Shown: in pieces, positions 18,701 through 28,799 of the stretch
Position numbering within the stretch: position 1 is the stretch's first letter
Layout of the letters: the number at the start of each line of letters is the position of its first letter
NCBI RefSeq assembly: GCF_019399895.1
Contig: NC_091870.1
Location: forward strand, 5,377,001-5,441,000
Source of the DNA: Cardiocondyla obscurior
Lineage: Eukaryota > Arthropoda > Insecta > Hymenoptera > Formicidae
Direction of reading: 5' to 3'
DNA: 64,000 nt
Translations under genes and position numbers: made by a program
Notes under the pieces: generated by a model
Told to the model about the DNA's origin: nothing
The model's input: the letters and a program-made list of their open reading frames with translations, nothing else
Database searches by the model: none

Positions 18701-21700
18701 TTTTTTCTGTCGTATACGATTAACGTTCAACCATTTAATAGTAGTATTACGATCAGTTCCATATAAAGGAATACTCATTAATGTATCTGCAGCTTCAAGA
18801 GCTCCACATTCCCTATTAGTTATAGATCGTAAACCATAATTCCACAGAACACTGGCCAATGATTTATTTTTATTATTTTTAAAACTCTCAAGATCGAAGT
18901 TAGATAACTCACTTTTACCCGCTTTATTTACATACTTAGTAACATACCATGTAAGCAAGGTCGACTTTTCACCAATAAATTGTATATCCATATTTCCTTC
19001 CCATGCAGTAAGAAGCACGGGATTATAATCATTAATATCAACTTCATCTTCTGTTCTAGGAAGATCATACAATCTACTTTTATGTTTCAATTGCTTTCTA
19101 CCTGCTATTGCAGTTGCTACATCTCTCATATACAATGTTTCAGTAACAGGTCGTGGAAATCCAAAACGACACCTACGAATAACTTTTCGTCCTACTTTTT
19201 TCGATCGTAAACAATAATCATTATGTCTGTGTCGTTGATGTTTATCAACACGACCGTACAATAATGGTGCAATATTTTTATCTGGCTTTTTGCAGCTAAT
19301 GTATTGCGAAATAAATTTTAAAACTTCTTCTACAGAAGATTCTCCAAAAATTGGTGGATTTTTTATCCAAATTAATAAATGAAAATGTTGTATGCCTCTA
19401 CTTTGATATTCTCGTCGCCAAAAATAGTGCGTTACTTCTCCGATCGGAAAATCTTTCGAACAAATAAAATCTATCATCGCTCGAAATTTATTATCAAGAA
19501 ATCTCGACGTTGATACAGGATCTTTAGCAACAAGTACACTAGTACTCAACGAAGAATCTTGCCATCCATTAACTTCACGAATATATTCACCTAAATCGTC
19601 CCATAACCATTCACTAGGACTTAACGTTAAGAACCATGTTGCAGGTCCGTAGTGTCGAGCCATACAATCTAAATCGCTTCTTGGTCGACGCCAATATTGC
19701 TCTGTATTTCGAAGTACGGAAAATATAGTATTTAAATTGGACTCCAACAGTTCTTTCGACATAGCTTCTAAATATTCCGCAGCCGTATAACGGCTTCGTG
19801 GATCAATTATATTCATTTTATGATAAATTCCACGACTTAACTGACGAATATTTGCTCTATTTAACAAATAAAATAAGTATTGTTGATTCAGTCTAAATTG
19901 TGGATGCTTAGACATCAAACGACATTTAATAAATTCATGTTCTTCAAGTTTGTTTGGTCTTTTTTCATCATATTGTCCATTTTTACCGAATGGATATAAA
20001 TCTGGAAAACACATCAAATCCAAATTCTTTTCACGATTATCCAAAGGTACATCTTGAATTTTTAACATTTGATACAAAGCAGTTGCAGTTTTATTTTCTT
20101 TTTTTTCATATAATGGATATATAGTATATTGCTCGTAGTAACTCTCATTGTCATCTTTTTGAGTCAACATAGCCTTGCGCTGATGTAATTGAACTTCATC
20201 ATCTGTCATCTTTTGCGTTTGCAAATTGGAATTATTTAAAACATTTTCTTCATTAAATGGAGCTTCTGCATCATTTTTTGTTTCTTGTGCCTGAAATTCT
20301 ACGTTATTAAGACTTCCTAAATTTAATTGAACATGTGTTATGGGCAGTACAATGCCAGAATATAAAAAGTTATGAACTTTCAACCATTTTAAAGCTTGAT
20401 ATATTTTTTTTAAATCCACTAAATCTTCCCAAATAATTTTTGATTTAGTTGGAATATTTCTAACTAAGATACATAATTCGTGATTTAAATTTATTGGATC
20501 AATTTTTGAACATAATTTATTAAAAGTTTCTTCTAAAGGAATTGGTAAGTGAAAAGTTGAACCTTTAACTTTTTGTATTTTTTGTCTTTCTGGAATTACC
20601 TTATGAAAAACTGTTCCCATTTTAACTACAGTCTGAAAAGCTTTAGCTCTCTGTATAAGTATTTTCTCAAATTCATTAAGAGAAGATATACACTCCGGTA
20701 CATCATTTGCGAATAAATTATTTAGAATACAATAAGCAGGTAACAGTCCGCTACGAAATTTCTTATCACAATAATGACATATGTATTCAGGATTAATTTT
20801 TTGTTGATTTACATATGCCATTAAATCGTTCCAAATTGGATTACTTCTACGTGTTTGAACTTTATTATTATTAACTTTTGAAATATTTTTCTTGTAACAA
20901 AGTCTTTCACACGATATACAAATATATCGTGGTGTATCAAAAGAACGTTTCTTCAAAGCTTTAAACGCATTTTGATATTTTGAAATAACATCATCATCAC
21001 TCATAATTGTATCACTTTGCTGATGCTTGTATATATCCGCTAATTCTTGTGCTGAACGTATAATTTCCTGTAGTTTATCAACTTCACCACAAGTTAATGC
21101 TTCGTCCAACTGTAACATTTTTTGATAAGAGCTATATAGTTGGTAAAGCATACGTCTAATATATCTCACTTTTGGGAAATGCGGTGATAATAATTGAACT
21201 GGAATAAACATAGCTTTACAAAGATTTAAATTAATGTAACAGCTATGTGCGTGACCCTTTTTAGCATTTTCTAAATTTTTGTAAAAAATTGTTACAGTGC
21301 AATCGTAAATTCTTTGCATTAGTTCCGGAATTTTCCTCAAAGTACATTCATTTATAGCTTCTAACAATTTTTGATATCGTTCGATTAGAAGCGGATCATT
21401 AACTTTACATAAAGTACCGCATAACCACGATTTTTTTGCTCGAGCTTCTACCAAAGGTAACGTATTAACGATTTGTCCTCTCGTGTTTAACATTAAAGGT
21501 TCCGTTACATTAACTTTGGATGAATTAATATCACAATACGTCGAATCAACGAAATAATTTTCAGACGAAGCTGTATGTCTAGATATACCACAAAATGCAC
21601 TTATTTTGTCATCAACTGTAATACATTCTGCAGCAACAGACAAACAAGTTTCAGATCTATTTTTGAGTTTAGCTAATATTTTATACATATCACGAACAAA

Positions 21701-21811
21701 AGTATCTCTAATATTGAAACACCACCGAACAATTTGTTCTGCTTTCAATCTTTTTTCAATATAAGATTTATTACTATTAGTAATACCTTGTTTGTATAAA
21801 ATATGTATCAC
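15725..21811 (-). CDS. Helitron Rep/PIF1-type helicase with C-terminal ubiquitin-protease-like domain
   Basis: A 2028-residue frame with no ATG at its left limit; it stays open upstream into the protease frame, so the true start is uncertain. It would nick, unwind and roll off the transposon. Order of domains: a Cys-rich N-terminal part (ICISCERLCYKK near residue 300, ICHYCDKKF near 350); the Rep endonuclease with the HUH motif in QHFHLLIW near residue 805 and the tyrosine pair in WYVTKYVNK near 958; a PIF1 helicase with GEGGTGKS near 1270, FVIDEVSMIS near 1350, GDLLQLPPV and HKSQGLSLQ. Last comes a domain like ubiquitin-specific proteases from about residue 1755: a Cys box (NTENVVCYANTVIQC), two zinc CxxC pairs (CVTC, CDNC) and a His-box-like GNYRSI near 1987 in which the usual His of GHY is Asn. 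The whole frame is unbroken. Confidence 0.85.
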   Translation of the reverse strand: MIHILYKQGITNSNKSYIEKRLKAEQIVRWCFNIRDTFVRDMYKILAKLKNRSETCLSVAAECITVDDKISAFCGISRHTASSENYFVDSTYCDINSSKVNVTEPLMLNTRGQIVNTLPLVEARAKKSWLCGTLCKVNDPLLIERYQKLLEAINECTLRKIPELMQRIYDCTVTIFYKNLENAKKGHAHSCYINLNLCKAMFIPVQLLSPHFPKVRYIRRMLYQLYSSYQKMLQLDEALTCGEVDKLQEIIRSAQELADIYKHQQSDTIMSDDDVISKYQNAFKALKKRSFDTPRYICISCERLCYKKNISKVNNNKVQTRRSNPIWNDLMAYVNQQKINPEYICHYCDKKFRSGLLPAYCILNNLFANDVPECISSLNEFEKILIQRAKAFQTVVKMGTVFHKVIPERQKIQKVKGSTFHLPIPLEETFNKLCSKIDPINLNHELCILVRNIPTKSKIIWEDLVDLKKIYQALKWLKVHNFLYSGIVLPITHVQLNLGSLNNVEFQAQETKNDAEAPFNEENVLNNSNLQTQKMTDDEVQLHQRKAMLTQKDDNESYYEQYTIYPLYEKKENKTATALYQMLKIQDVPLDNREKNLDLMCFPDLYPFGKNGQYDEKRPNKLEEHEFIKCRLMSKHPQFRLNQQYLFYLLNRANIRQLSRGIYHKMNIIDPRSRYTAAEYLEAMSKELLESNLNTIFSVLRNTEQYWRRPRSDLDCMARHYGPATWFLTLSPSEWLWDDLGEYIREVNGWQDSSLSTSVLVAKDPVSTSRFLDNKFRAMIDFICSKDFPIGEVTHYFWRREYQSRGIQHFHLLIWIKNPPIFGESSVEEVLKFISQYISCKKPDKNIAPLLYGRVDKHQRHRHNDYCLRSKKVGRKVIRRCRFGFPRPVTETLYMRDVATAIAGRKQLKHKSRLYDLPRTEDEVDINDYNPVLLTAWEGNMDIQFIGEKSTLLTWYVTKYVNKAGKSELSNFDLESFKNNKNKSLASVLWNYGLRSITNRECGALEAADTLMSIPLYGTDRNTTIKWLNVNRIRQKKLKSRKEIEALDEESTDLFCPALVDDYYPNRVEKLESVSLYEFAKWYDVTTTEPKNKLIEYYKIDNKHFLKRRRCACLINHYKYNVETQPEDYFFSLLLMFKPWRNLNDLKDNCDTYAEAFEKAKLHLTGALQYHEKVQELQKAFENAKQLVQQVDEELQQKNVSQDDPDNPIGIQNIEAGEAMQDFRDLGEKIDNIDVSEMIAKLNADQLRVFDRVIDTVRSKDSILRLYVSGEGGTGKSFLIKTIKCWIKHNLNKDTALAAPTGIAAFNIDGLTVHRLLQLPVEHGQTSKYKPLSNHVLKVLRSELKEVVLFVIDEVSMISNLVLMYIHFRLTEIFDTNDVEDGWFGKKHILLFGDLLQLPPVREDCIFAQLSNDKINKCIGSITAINLWSTLFHYDELTINMRQREDDTYRQLLSRIRIGTLTTTDRVVLENRKIIFKGDSLESRLKELCDFINKCSSDAVCLLPARHMCDALNTAMLSRIDSKEILLIAEDTIDCTSYLKKKVLKVLSNNDDDNSKTAGLSKEIVIKIGAKVMIRRNIDATLGLVNGTIATVVSVVRDISTDCVEKIKLLLPSGLEYLIERVNVKFEVVDKAFVVRKQFPLCLSYGITIHKSQGLSLQTAVIDIGNSIFNCGQSYVALSRVTTVEGLHLINFDPSKVTADEKAIDEYNRLKYKYKPEAEIITMQKERRIKVKDILWIQSKLVEAVQENGQQNQMLQINTTWVLRGFENTENVVCYANTVIQCLFHLSPIRKQLLNCDKSNILRMLMHRYEYGMSNLNTYDVRQDLGESFSMNIKLDGIKFLTTLCTRYECIRESVEHEITSTIRCVTCQYTKTISSNNLFISIPIINFNKQSYNLQDLFNVTYSHWYQTDNGFCDNCTGNSVLFKKELTLTKDIIIIHFAIFSLKNEKIVKAKRRCNISQIPTATVLIAEKSYKVMNAIFHFGSSIEEGNYRSICRQSNSWIEIDNERIKKDNGPEVLKIFIYFFTKD

Positions 21812-21837
21812 ATATGTCTCAAAAGAATTATGAGTTC

Positions 21838-23060
21838 TTAAATAATTTGTGGATCTAAATTTTGCATATTTTTTAAAATATTTTTGACAGGATTACACTT
21901 TTCCACTGCAACTGTGTACTCTAATATTTTTTTCTGGTAGTATTGCTTATTATAAAGCCACTTACGCTCTGAGTGCAACCTGTAGAACGCTTTTTGTTTT
22001 TTTTGCACATGCTCTGAATTGAAAAAATAAAATATTCGTTTTCGTAAATGTTCTTTTTCTTTATTTTTTATGTATAGACATTGTTTTTTTAAGCGATAAA
22101 TTTCTTTTTTTCGTGCATAATTTTCTCTCCGTTTAGCAAGCTTATATTCGTTACTATTTTCACAGTCTTCTTTCTGTTTAGCTCGTTTATTTTTTCTCTT
22201 ATGTTCACATGGTTTTCTCTGTTTAACAATATTATTAACCGAATCTTCTTCATATTTACGCCGCTTTTCAGCACCTTTATTTTTTTTATCTTCATAATTT
22301 TGACAGCGTTTTTTAGCACATTTCTTTAAATTTTTTGCATAATTCACTTGGTCATTATCATGTACATTGTCTTCTTGCTGACATTGTTTATTTTTATTAA
22401 TATTATTTAATTTTTGTAATTGCTTCTTATCATATTGTCGTTTTATACGTTTCTTTGTTGCGTCTAACTCTTTTGCTCTTACTACAGCTAATGGTAACAC
22501 TTTCTGTGTTACGCCACATTGCAAATCTTGTGGAAAATGCTCTATCATATTAGTTTCAAAAATTTTTAATAAATGCGAACGCATTTTACTCCAATCATAC
22601 TTTACTTTCTCGGGTTTTATATTGAATAATAACGACACGGCGAAAGCTATGGCAAAAACACCGCAATCGTCACTATTTGGTTGTTTCTGAACAGAAGGAA
22701 ATATAATTGAATTCTTTTTTTGAAAATCATATGTTGGAAACAACCTTGATAACATTATTAAATGATCTTCATGTACATTGTTTGAATTTAATGAATCATA
22801 AATAAATATACGTTTTGTATTGTAATAACTACATACCCAATGTTGTTGACTATATAATATTTGTATATGTTTTTGTTCGGAGAGACAGGATTTATTGTTT
22901 GTGGTAATTGTATCCGCCACGTTGAAACAGGTTTATAATCTGAATGGTTTTCCAACAGATTGTTAAAATGATCCATATGGACATCACTTAACCAATCTCC
23001 CCGAGTAATTTCATCTTTTTCTTTAAGTTGTAAAATGACTTTTTTTTGTTTTGAAAACAT
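21838..23060 (-). pseudogene. Ulp1-like (C48) cysteine protease with basic tail, one frameshift
   Basis: A SUMO-protease-like domain, as often carried by large transposons. The N-terminal piece starts at the ATG at 23060 and contains RGDWLSDVHMDHF and STWRIQLPQ. An indel near 22879-22886 shifts the frame, and the rest continues to the stop at 21838. The catalytic set is visible: His in QHWVCSYYNTK, Asp in IYDSLN and Cys in DDCGVFAIAF. The last 200 residues are very rich in Lys, Arg and Glu, likely a nucleic-acid-binding coiled segment. It lies 26 bp upstream of the helicase frame, which itself reads open into this one, so the two may once have formed a single polyprotein. Confidence 0.75.
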
Positions 23061-23109
23061 GTTATTTATATTACAAATTTGTATTTATAAACAACAAAGC
23101 AATCGTTTT

Positions 23110-23612
23110 GTGCAGGCACACAACGGTCTGTGTTTTTTGGCACAAAAGCAGACTATGATCTTTGGTGCAGATACAACGTATAATCTTTGGTACGGAAATA
23201 CCCTATGTTTTGGCACAGAAGTAGCCTATATTCTTTGGCGCAAATAAAGTATATATTCTTGGATACAAATGCAGCCTATATTCTTTGGCGCAAATGCAGC
23301 CTATATTCTTAGGCGCAACTGCAGCCTATATTCTTTAGCGCAAATGTGGCCTATACTCTTTGACGCAAATGCAGTCTATATTTTTTGGCGCACAGCAGCC
23401 TACGTATGTAAGCGCACAGCAGCCTACGTATGTAAGCGCACAGCAGCCTACGTATGTAAGCGCACAGCAGCCTACGTATGTAAGCGCACAGCAGCCTACG
23501 TATGTAAGCGCACAGCAGCCTACGTATGTAAGCGCACAGCAGCCTACGTATGTAAGCGCACAGCAGCCTACGTATGTAAGCGCACAGCAGCCTACGATTA
23601 TAAGCGCACAAC
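23110..23612. repeat. 24-bp tandem repeat array (nine near-perfect plus older degenerate copies)
   Basis: From about 23385 to 23605 a 24-bp unit beginning gcgcacagcagcctacgta is repeated about nine times with almost no change. Left of this, from 23110, diverged units of similar length (ggcgcaaatgcagcctatat type) form an older part of the same array. The length is a multiple of three, so all frames stay open, which explains the long Cys/Thr-rich and Gln-rich frames here. No spacers, so it is not a CRISPR array. Confidence 0.9.
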
Positions 23613-23869
23613 CGCTTTTATTTAAAAAAATCCTCCAAATCGACCTGACCTTCAAATAGACCTGAAAAAAAGAAAAGGAAATTACATTCTAACGTAAAAA
23701 ACGTGACGTGTGGAGAGAACGGAACGTATGGAAAGAATAAATAAAGAGGAAAGATCGAAACATGTGAAAAGAACAGAGCGTACAAAGAGAACGAAGGGTA
23801 CGGACAAAAAGAAAAGCGCAGAAAAAAGAGAACAGATAGCGCGAAAAAAACAGAGCGTACGGATCATTA

Positions 23870-25080
23870 ATTGCGTAAATTTACAACCAAAATGCTACAA
23901 CCGCGTTTTTTGATTAATTCAACCAATCAAAAGCGATTCAGCCAATCAGAAGCGCAAAGTACAAAAAAGCGATAGAGAATAGATAACAGTCAACAAGAAA
24001 CGAAAGAAAATACATAACAATCATTAATTGCGTAAATTTACAACCGAAATGCTACAAGCGCGTTTTTTAGTTAATTCAGCCAATCAGAAACAATTCAGCC
24101 AATTAGAAGCGCGAAAAGTACAAGAAAGCGATAGAGAATAGATAACAGTCAACAAGAAACGAAAGAAAATACATAACAATCATTAATTGCGTAAATTTAC
24201 AACCAAAATGCTACAACCGCGTTTTCTGATTAATTCAGTCAATCAGAAACGCAAAAAATACAAGAAAGTGATAGAAAATAGATAATAGTCATTAATCAGC
24301 CAATCAGGAGCGCGAAAAATACAAGAAAGTGATAAAGAATAGATAATAGTCATTAATTTACAACCAAAATGCTACAAGCGCGTTTTTTAGTTAATTCAGC
24401 CAAACAGAAGCGATTCAGCCAATCAGAAGCGCGAAAAATACAAGAAATGATAAAAAATAGATAATAGTAATTAATTACAACCGAAATGCTACAAGCGCGT
24501 TTCTTAGTTAATTAATTCAGCCAATCAGAAGCTATTCAGCCAATCAGAAGCGCGAAAAATACAAGAAACTGATAAAGAATAGATAATAATCATTAATTGC
24601 GTAAATTTACAACCGAAATGCTACAACCGCGTTTTTTGATTAATTCAGCCAATCAGAAACGATTCAGCCAATCAGAAGCGCAAAAAGTACAAGAAAGCAA
24701 TAGAGAATAGATAACAGTCGACAAGAAACGAAAGAAAATACATAACAATCATTAATTGCGTAAATTTACAACCGAAATGCTACAAGCGCGTTTTTTGGTT
24801 AATTCAGCCAATTAGAAGCGATTCAGCCAATCAAAAACGCGAAAAATACAAGAAAGTGATAGAAAATAGATAATAGTCATTAATTGCAATGCTACAAGCG
24901 CATTTTTTAGTTAATTCAGCCAATCAAAAGCGATTCAACCAATCAGAAGCGCGAAAAGTACAAGAAAGCGATAGAAAATAATTAACAAGATAGAGAATAG
25001 ATAAATCAACAACAAAAAACGAATCTTTAATTGCGTAAATTTAAAATCGACATGCTACAATCGCGTTTTTTTGCTGATTC
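23870..25080. repeat. Satellite-like array of 120-180-bp units rich in CCAAT boxes
   Basis: At least eight units recur, each with gcgtaaatttacaacc, aatgctacaa, gcgcgttttttagttaatt, one or two cagccaatcagaagcg words, and atagagaatagataac. Units vary by internal deletion. The CCAAT word appears more than ten times. The array ends about 400 bp upstream of the small spliced gene at 25480 and could act on its promoter (inference). The A-rich stretch 23641-23869 has no supported gene. Confidence 0.8.
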
Positions 25081-25194
25081 AACCAAGCAGAACCGAGAAA
25101 AGTACAAGAAAGCAACCGAGAAGAGATAACAGTCATAGCGAAAAAATAAGCGAAGATTGCAGGAAAAAGCGAAAACGTATCTTACCCTGGTTAT

Positions 25195-25268
25195 CACTAT
25201 ATGCACGACGAACAGTCCTTGCACGACGAACAATCCTTGCACGACGAACAATCCTTGCACGACGAACA
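25195..25268. repeat. 18-bp tandem repeat, four copies
   Basis: The unit ccttgcacgacgaacaat repeats about four times without spacers, between the satellite array and the spliced RG gene. No function is evident. Confidence 0.75.
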
Positions 25269-25479
25269 ATCTTAAACCCAAATCTATCTCACAACTCACA
25301 AAAAACACGAACAATACTTCACTCTCATTGTAGTGACAGCCGTCACAAACTATGTAAATATACGTTACGAAACTCACCGTAATTACTAAACTACAAACGC
25401 ATTTTAACGCAATTATTGAAAACTCGTACTAAAATCGCGATCGGCTTTTATCCTTCCCTCCAAATCCACATAACGCAAT

Positions 25480-25565
25480 ATGGCGGTCATAAGAAACATG
25501 GACATGAACGACGACATATTCGACAAGTAAGTAAATTACAACTTAATAATTAATACACATACATA

Positions 25566-25610
<45 letters not shown>

Positions 25611-26089
25611 TTTTTAATTTTTCAGTATCATGGAAATCGAAAATGAGCGTCAGCCGTCTCCTTGCGACAAGGAGACGGCTGCCCAACAGCAGCCCTCTTC
25701 TCGTCCCAAGAAGACGGCTGCACAACAGCAGCCGCCAAAATTAATTGTCGTAAGGCGTGACGAAACCGGACATCACGCGGTGCTCGAAGAGCCCGCACCG
25801 GCCGAGCCAACGAAAGAAGAATTACTAAAAAAAATAAAAGAATTAGAAGAGATGGTGAAGAAACGTAAGTAACAACAAAAATTAACATCATATTAATAAT
25901 TAATATTTTATTTTATTTTTTAATAATATTTTAATATTTTATTTTATTTCATTTTTATTTACAGCACCACGTTGGCATAAAGGAGGAAGAAATAGGGGCC
26001 GGGGCCGTGGTCGCGGTCGCGGACGTGGTCGTGGGCGTGGCCACGGCGCCGGCGCCACGGTCCATAACCAAAACTTGTATTTTTACTAA
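25480..26089 (+). CDS. Small three-exon gene for an acidic-to-RG-rich protein
   Basis: I infer three coding exons, 25480-25526, 25626-25864 and 25965-26089, from GTAAGT donors and T-rich AG acceptors that keep one frame; the product is 136 residues. The N-terminus is acidic (DMNDDIFD). The middle has two related TAAQQQP-containing repeats, then a charged helix (KEELLKKIKELEEMVKK) that may form a coiled coil. The C-terminus, from WHKGGRNRG on, is a run of about ten RG dipeptides, as in RNA-binding RGG proteins. Its stop lies 2 bp from the stop of IFT140, which is read from the other strand. I do not recognise the family. It could be a host gene or belong to an unrecognised mobile element, given the satellite array upstream. 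Confidence 0.6.
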
Positions 26090-26091
26090 AA

Positions 26092-28799
26092 TCATAAATG
26101 TAAATTATCACTGTATATCGACTGAATAAAAATATATTCTCCCAAAAGTTCTTCGATTCCATCATCTTTATCAGAACTATCTTGTCGCTGAACTTTCATT
26201 TTATAGCCTAATGCTTCTAAAAGATTTATATTAAAATAATAAGTTAAATTAATTCCCGGTACTAAGCGTTTCAACTCTTCAATTGTTGCACAAGCTTTTT
26301 CAGTATCGCCTATATTGGCGTAATGTTGTGTGATCGTCGCGAATAGATCGCCACGACGTACCGATTGTTCTAAATTGGAGCCTTGAGAATCGAGTAAATG
26401 ACGAACTTGTTGCATTGCAGTCTCCGTTTCATTTCTATCGAACAATCTGTTGAAAGAAAAAAATACTTGAGATGCATAGATTATATATAATTAAAATACA
26501 ATTAATGTAAAAACAAAATTTATATAAACTGTTAAATAAAAATTAATATAATACGAAGGATACGCTAAAGATACAAGACATTCATAATTAAATTAACTGT
26601 TTCACTTTTTACTTTGTTTAAAATTTATAAATATCGACTGAATAAAAATATATTCTATTTAAGTATTTTATTTAATTCTTCGCAAACACTTTCACATTGC
26701 CATTGTTATTATCCCAAATTTAATACTAATTTTTAAAATTTACCTTTTAATATCTAAATAGCGTTTGATTGCTGACATTCTATTGTTCACTAACTCCACT
26801 GCCCGACTGTGAATATCTGGATCTCGCGGTGTCATTACTTTAGACAAACATCTGCTCGCTTGATTCAGAGCGTCTAATGCTTTTTCGTAATTCTGAAACT
26901 CGTCGATTTCCACTTGCGCGCATGCCACATAAAAATTTGCCAACAGATCCATAGCTTTACCCTTGGAGTAGAAATTAATTATGTTCTGTAAAATTTCTGG
27001 TTGGTTTTGCCAATCCAAAGATTGTAAGTAATTGCCTGCCATAATGTAAATTTCGCGATTTCTTGAGACCTGCGCGAAGAAACAGATCTTTTCGGTGTCT
27101 CCAGACTTAAGCAACGCTTTCATAGCACGTAGTTTGTTACCGGCCTGCGTAAATTTCTTAGTCGCAAGATGATAGTTCCCCTGATCAAAGGCGATCTCCA
27201 CGATTTTTTCAAGTGTAGAAATTCTCATACGCTCGCGATCCGTGTTATCGTTGCTCACTTTTTCAATCGTCAGTTTGTCCGCGAGTTCTTCATTCAACAC
27301 AACGTTATGTTGCTGGATTAGATTTAAGGCCGCCATATAATCTCTGCCAGTTGCAAGTAAATCCACTGCTTTGTCGATCTGGTCATTTTGCATAAAATAA
27401 TCGGCACACTTACGAATCAGTGCCGGATCAGAATCTGCATTTACATCTGTAATAATCAATTGCAACGCACTGTATTGCTGTGTTCTGAATGCGACGTCCA
27501 AGGCTTTGTGTAAGAGACCGGCTTTATGATACAGCAGTACTGCGCGATCCGGTTGATTATTGTCTTCGTAAAATTTAGCAACGTCTATCTGTGAGTGCCG
27601 TGACGCCAGTATAGCTAATGGCCACAATTCTTCCCGCATAAAATGTTCCTGCGAATAACAAATATCGTAAAAACTCTTGTCAAGTAAATCGAAATGGGAT
27701 AATTAAACAAGATATAAAGAATCAGTTTTTAAAAAAAATTAAACGTCTTACCTTACATAGACGTATCGCATTGGTATAAGCTTTGGCGACCGTATAAAAA
27801 TGAATTGCTTGCATCACGTTATTTTTCGATTCGTAATGTGCAGCTAGATGATATGCTGCTGCGGCGTGATTTGTTCTAGTTACTAATTCACATACTTCAT
27901 CGTCTCTTCCGAAGTAGCAGAGCAGTCTCGTCATTGACAGAGTATCCTTCGCTTGCTCGTAAAGATGTAGAGCAGTCTCCATATCACCGGTTGACTCAGT
28001 ATATTGAGCGTGCCAATTTTTAATTTCCCTATGACAACATCAATCGTATTATATAAAATATTTTACAGTAAAAGAAACACTTTGTATTATAACGATTTTT
28101 TGATCGACATATTTGATTAGTATTATTAAATGATGTAACTTACGATTCTTCTGAACTGTTCAGATATGTGAGTAACTCTCGAGGTCTCATTAAAAGCATT
28201 CTGGGAACTTCAAACCGGTGGCAATCGGCTTTCGTATACATATCAATAGCCTCCGCTACTTTACCTTGCTGCTCCAATGCACGAGCGTAATTGTAATAGC
28301 TTGTTTTTTCACGGATTTTGTTTTCATTATTACCTAATTGAATCGCCTCCTTAAATTTATTTCGCGCCTCGTACAGCCGTCCAAGTAAATCGAGACGTTT
28401 TGCTTCCCGGAATAGACGTTCAGCATCGGTCTGCAATTTAATAAAAAACGTTATACGGTCTTAATCTTTCCTCTAATTTTAATATCAAGTATCGTGAATA
28501 ATCTCCGATTGTTTTCGTGACTACACATTAAATAAAAACTTACATGTAAACCAAGTTCGACGGCTAAAATTCCTACTTGTGCTTCCAAATTTAATGTATC
28601 ATCTTGCATTGCTTCACGTAAAGCACGTGCGGCATTAGCCTGTTTCATATGACCGAGGCAAAGAAGAGCCATGTTCAACTGCTTCGTTTTCACACACATT
28701 TTAGCCAAACTTTTCCAGACAGCCTCATTCTTTATAGATTTAATAGCTTTAAAAGCTTCTTCCATATTCGCCACGCTAATATGAAAACTAAAGTCCATT
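26092..28799 (-). CDS. IFT140: Intraflagellar transport protein 140, C-terminal part, cut off by the Polinton
   Basis: IFT140 is a core subunit of IFT complex A and works in retrograde transport inside cilia; in insects it is needed for ciliated sensory neurons. Five exons keep one frame: 28799-28544, 28430-28144, 28028-27752, 27648-26744 and 26446-26092, all with standard splice sites. The encoded tetratricopeptide-type helical repeats match the family closely, for example MEEAFKAIKSIKNEAVW, KMCVKTK, ARALREAMQ, ATKKFTQAGNKLRAMKALL, GDTEKICFFAQVSR and YIMAGNYLQSLDW. Only about the last 690 residues are present; the WD40 repeats and the first helical part are missing. The upstream limit is the Polinton end at 28800, inside an exon. 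I did not find the missing 5' part beyond 50069. The exons show no stops, so the disruption is recent, or the locus is a duplicate. Confidence 0.85.

Larger units (their letters stand above)
15168..23640 (-). mobile_element. Helitron-type rolling-circle transposon
   Basis: The region holds the Rep/helicase protein and an Ulp1-like protease frame, both on the minus strand and 26 bp apart, bracketed by arrays of the gcgcacagcagcc core (15270-15490 and 23385-23600). Helentron-class elements are known for tandem repeats near one end. I could not identify exact termini (no clear TC start or CTRR end with hairpin), so the limits given are those of the shared repeats. Confidence 0.65.

Noticed and set aside
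23385..23605. Possible CRISPR-like array
   Set aside because: The repeats are directly abutting with no unique spacers, in a eukaryotic transposon context.
23335..23660. Cys/Gly/Leu-rich and Gln/Thr-rich repeat proteins on both strands
   Set aside because: All arise from a 24-bp tandem repeat whose unit length is divisible by three, so every frame stays open.
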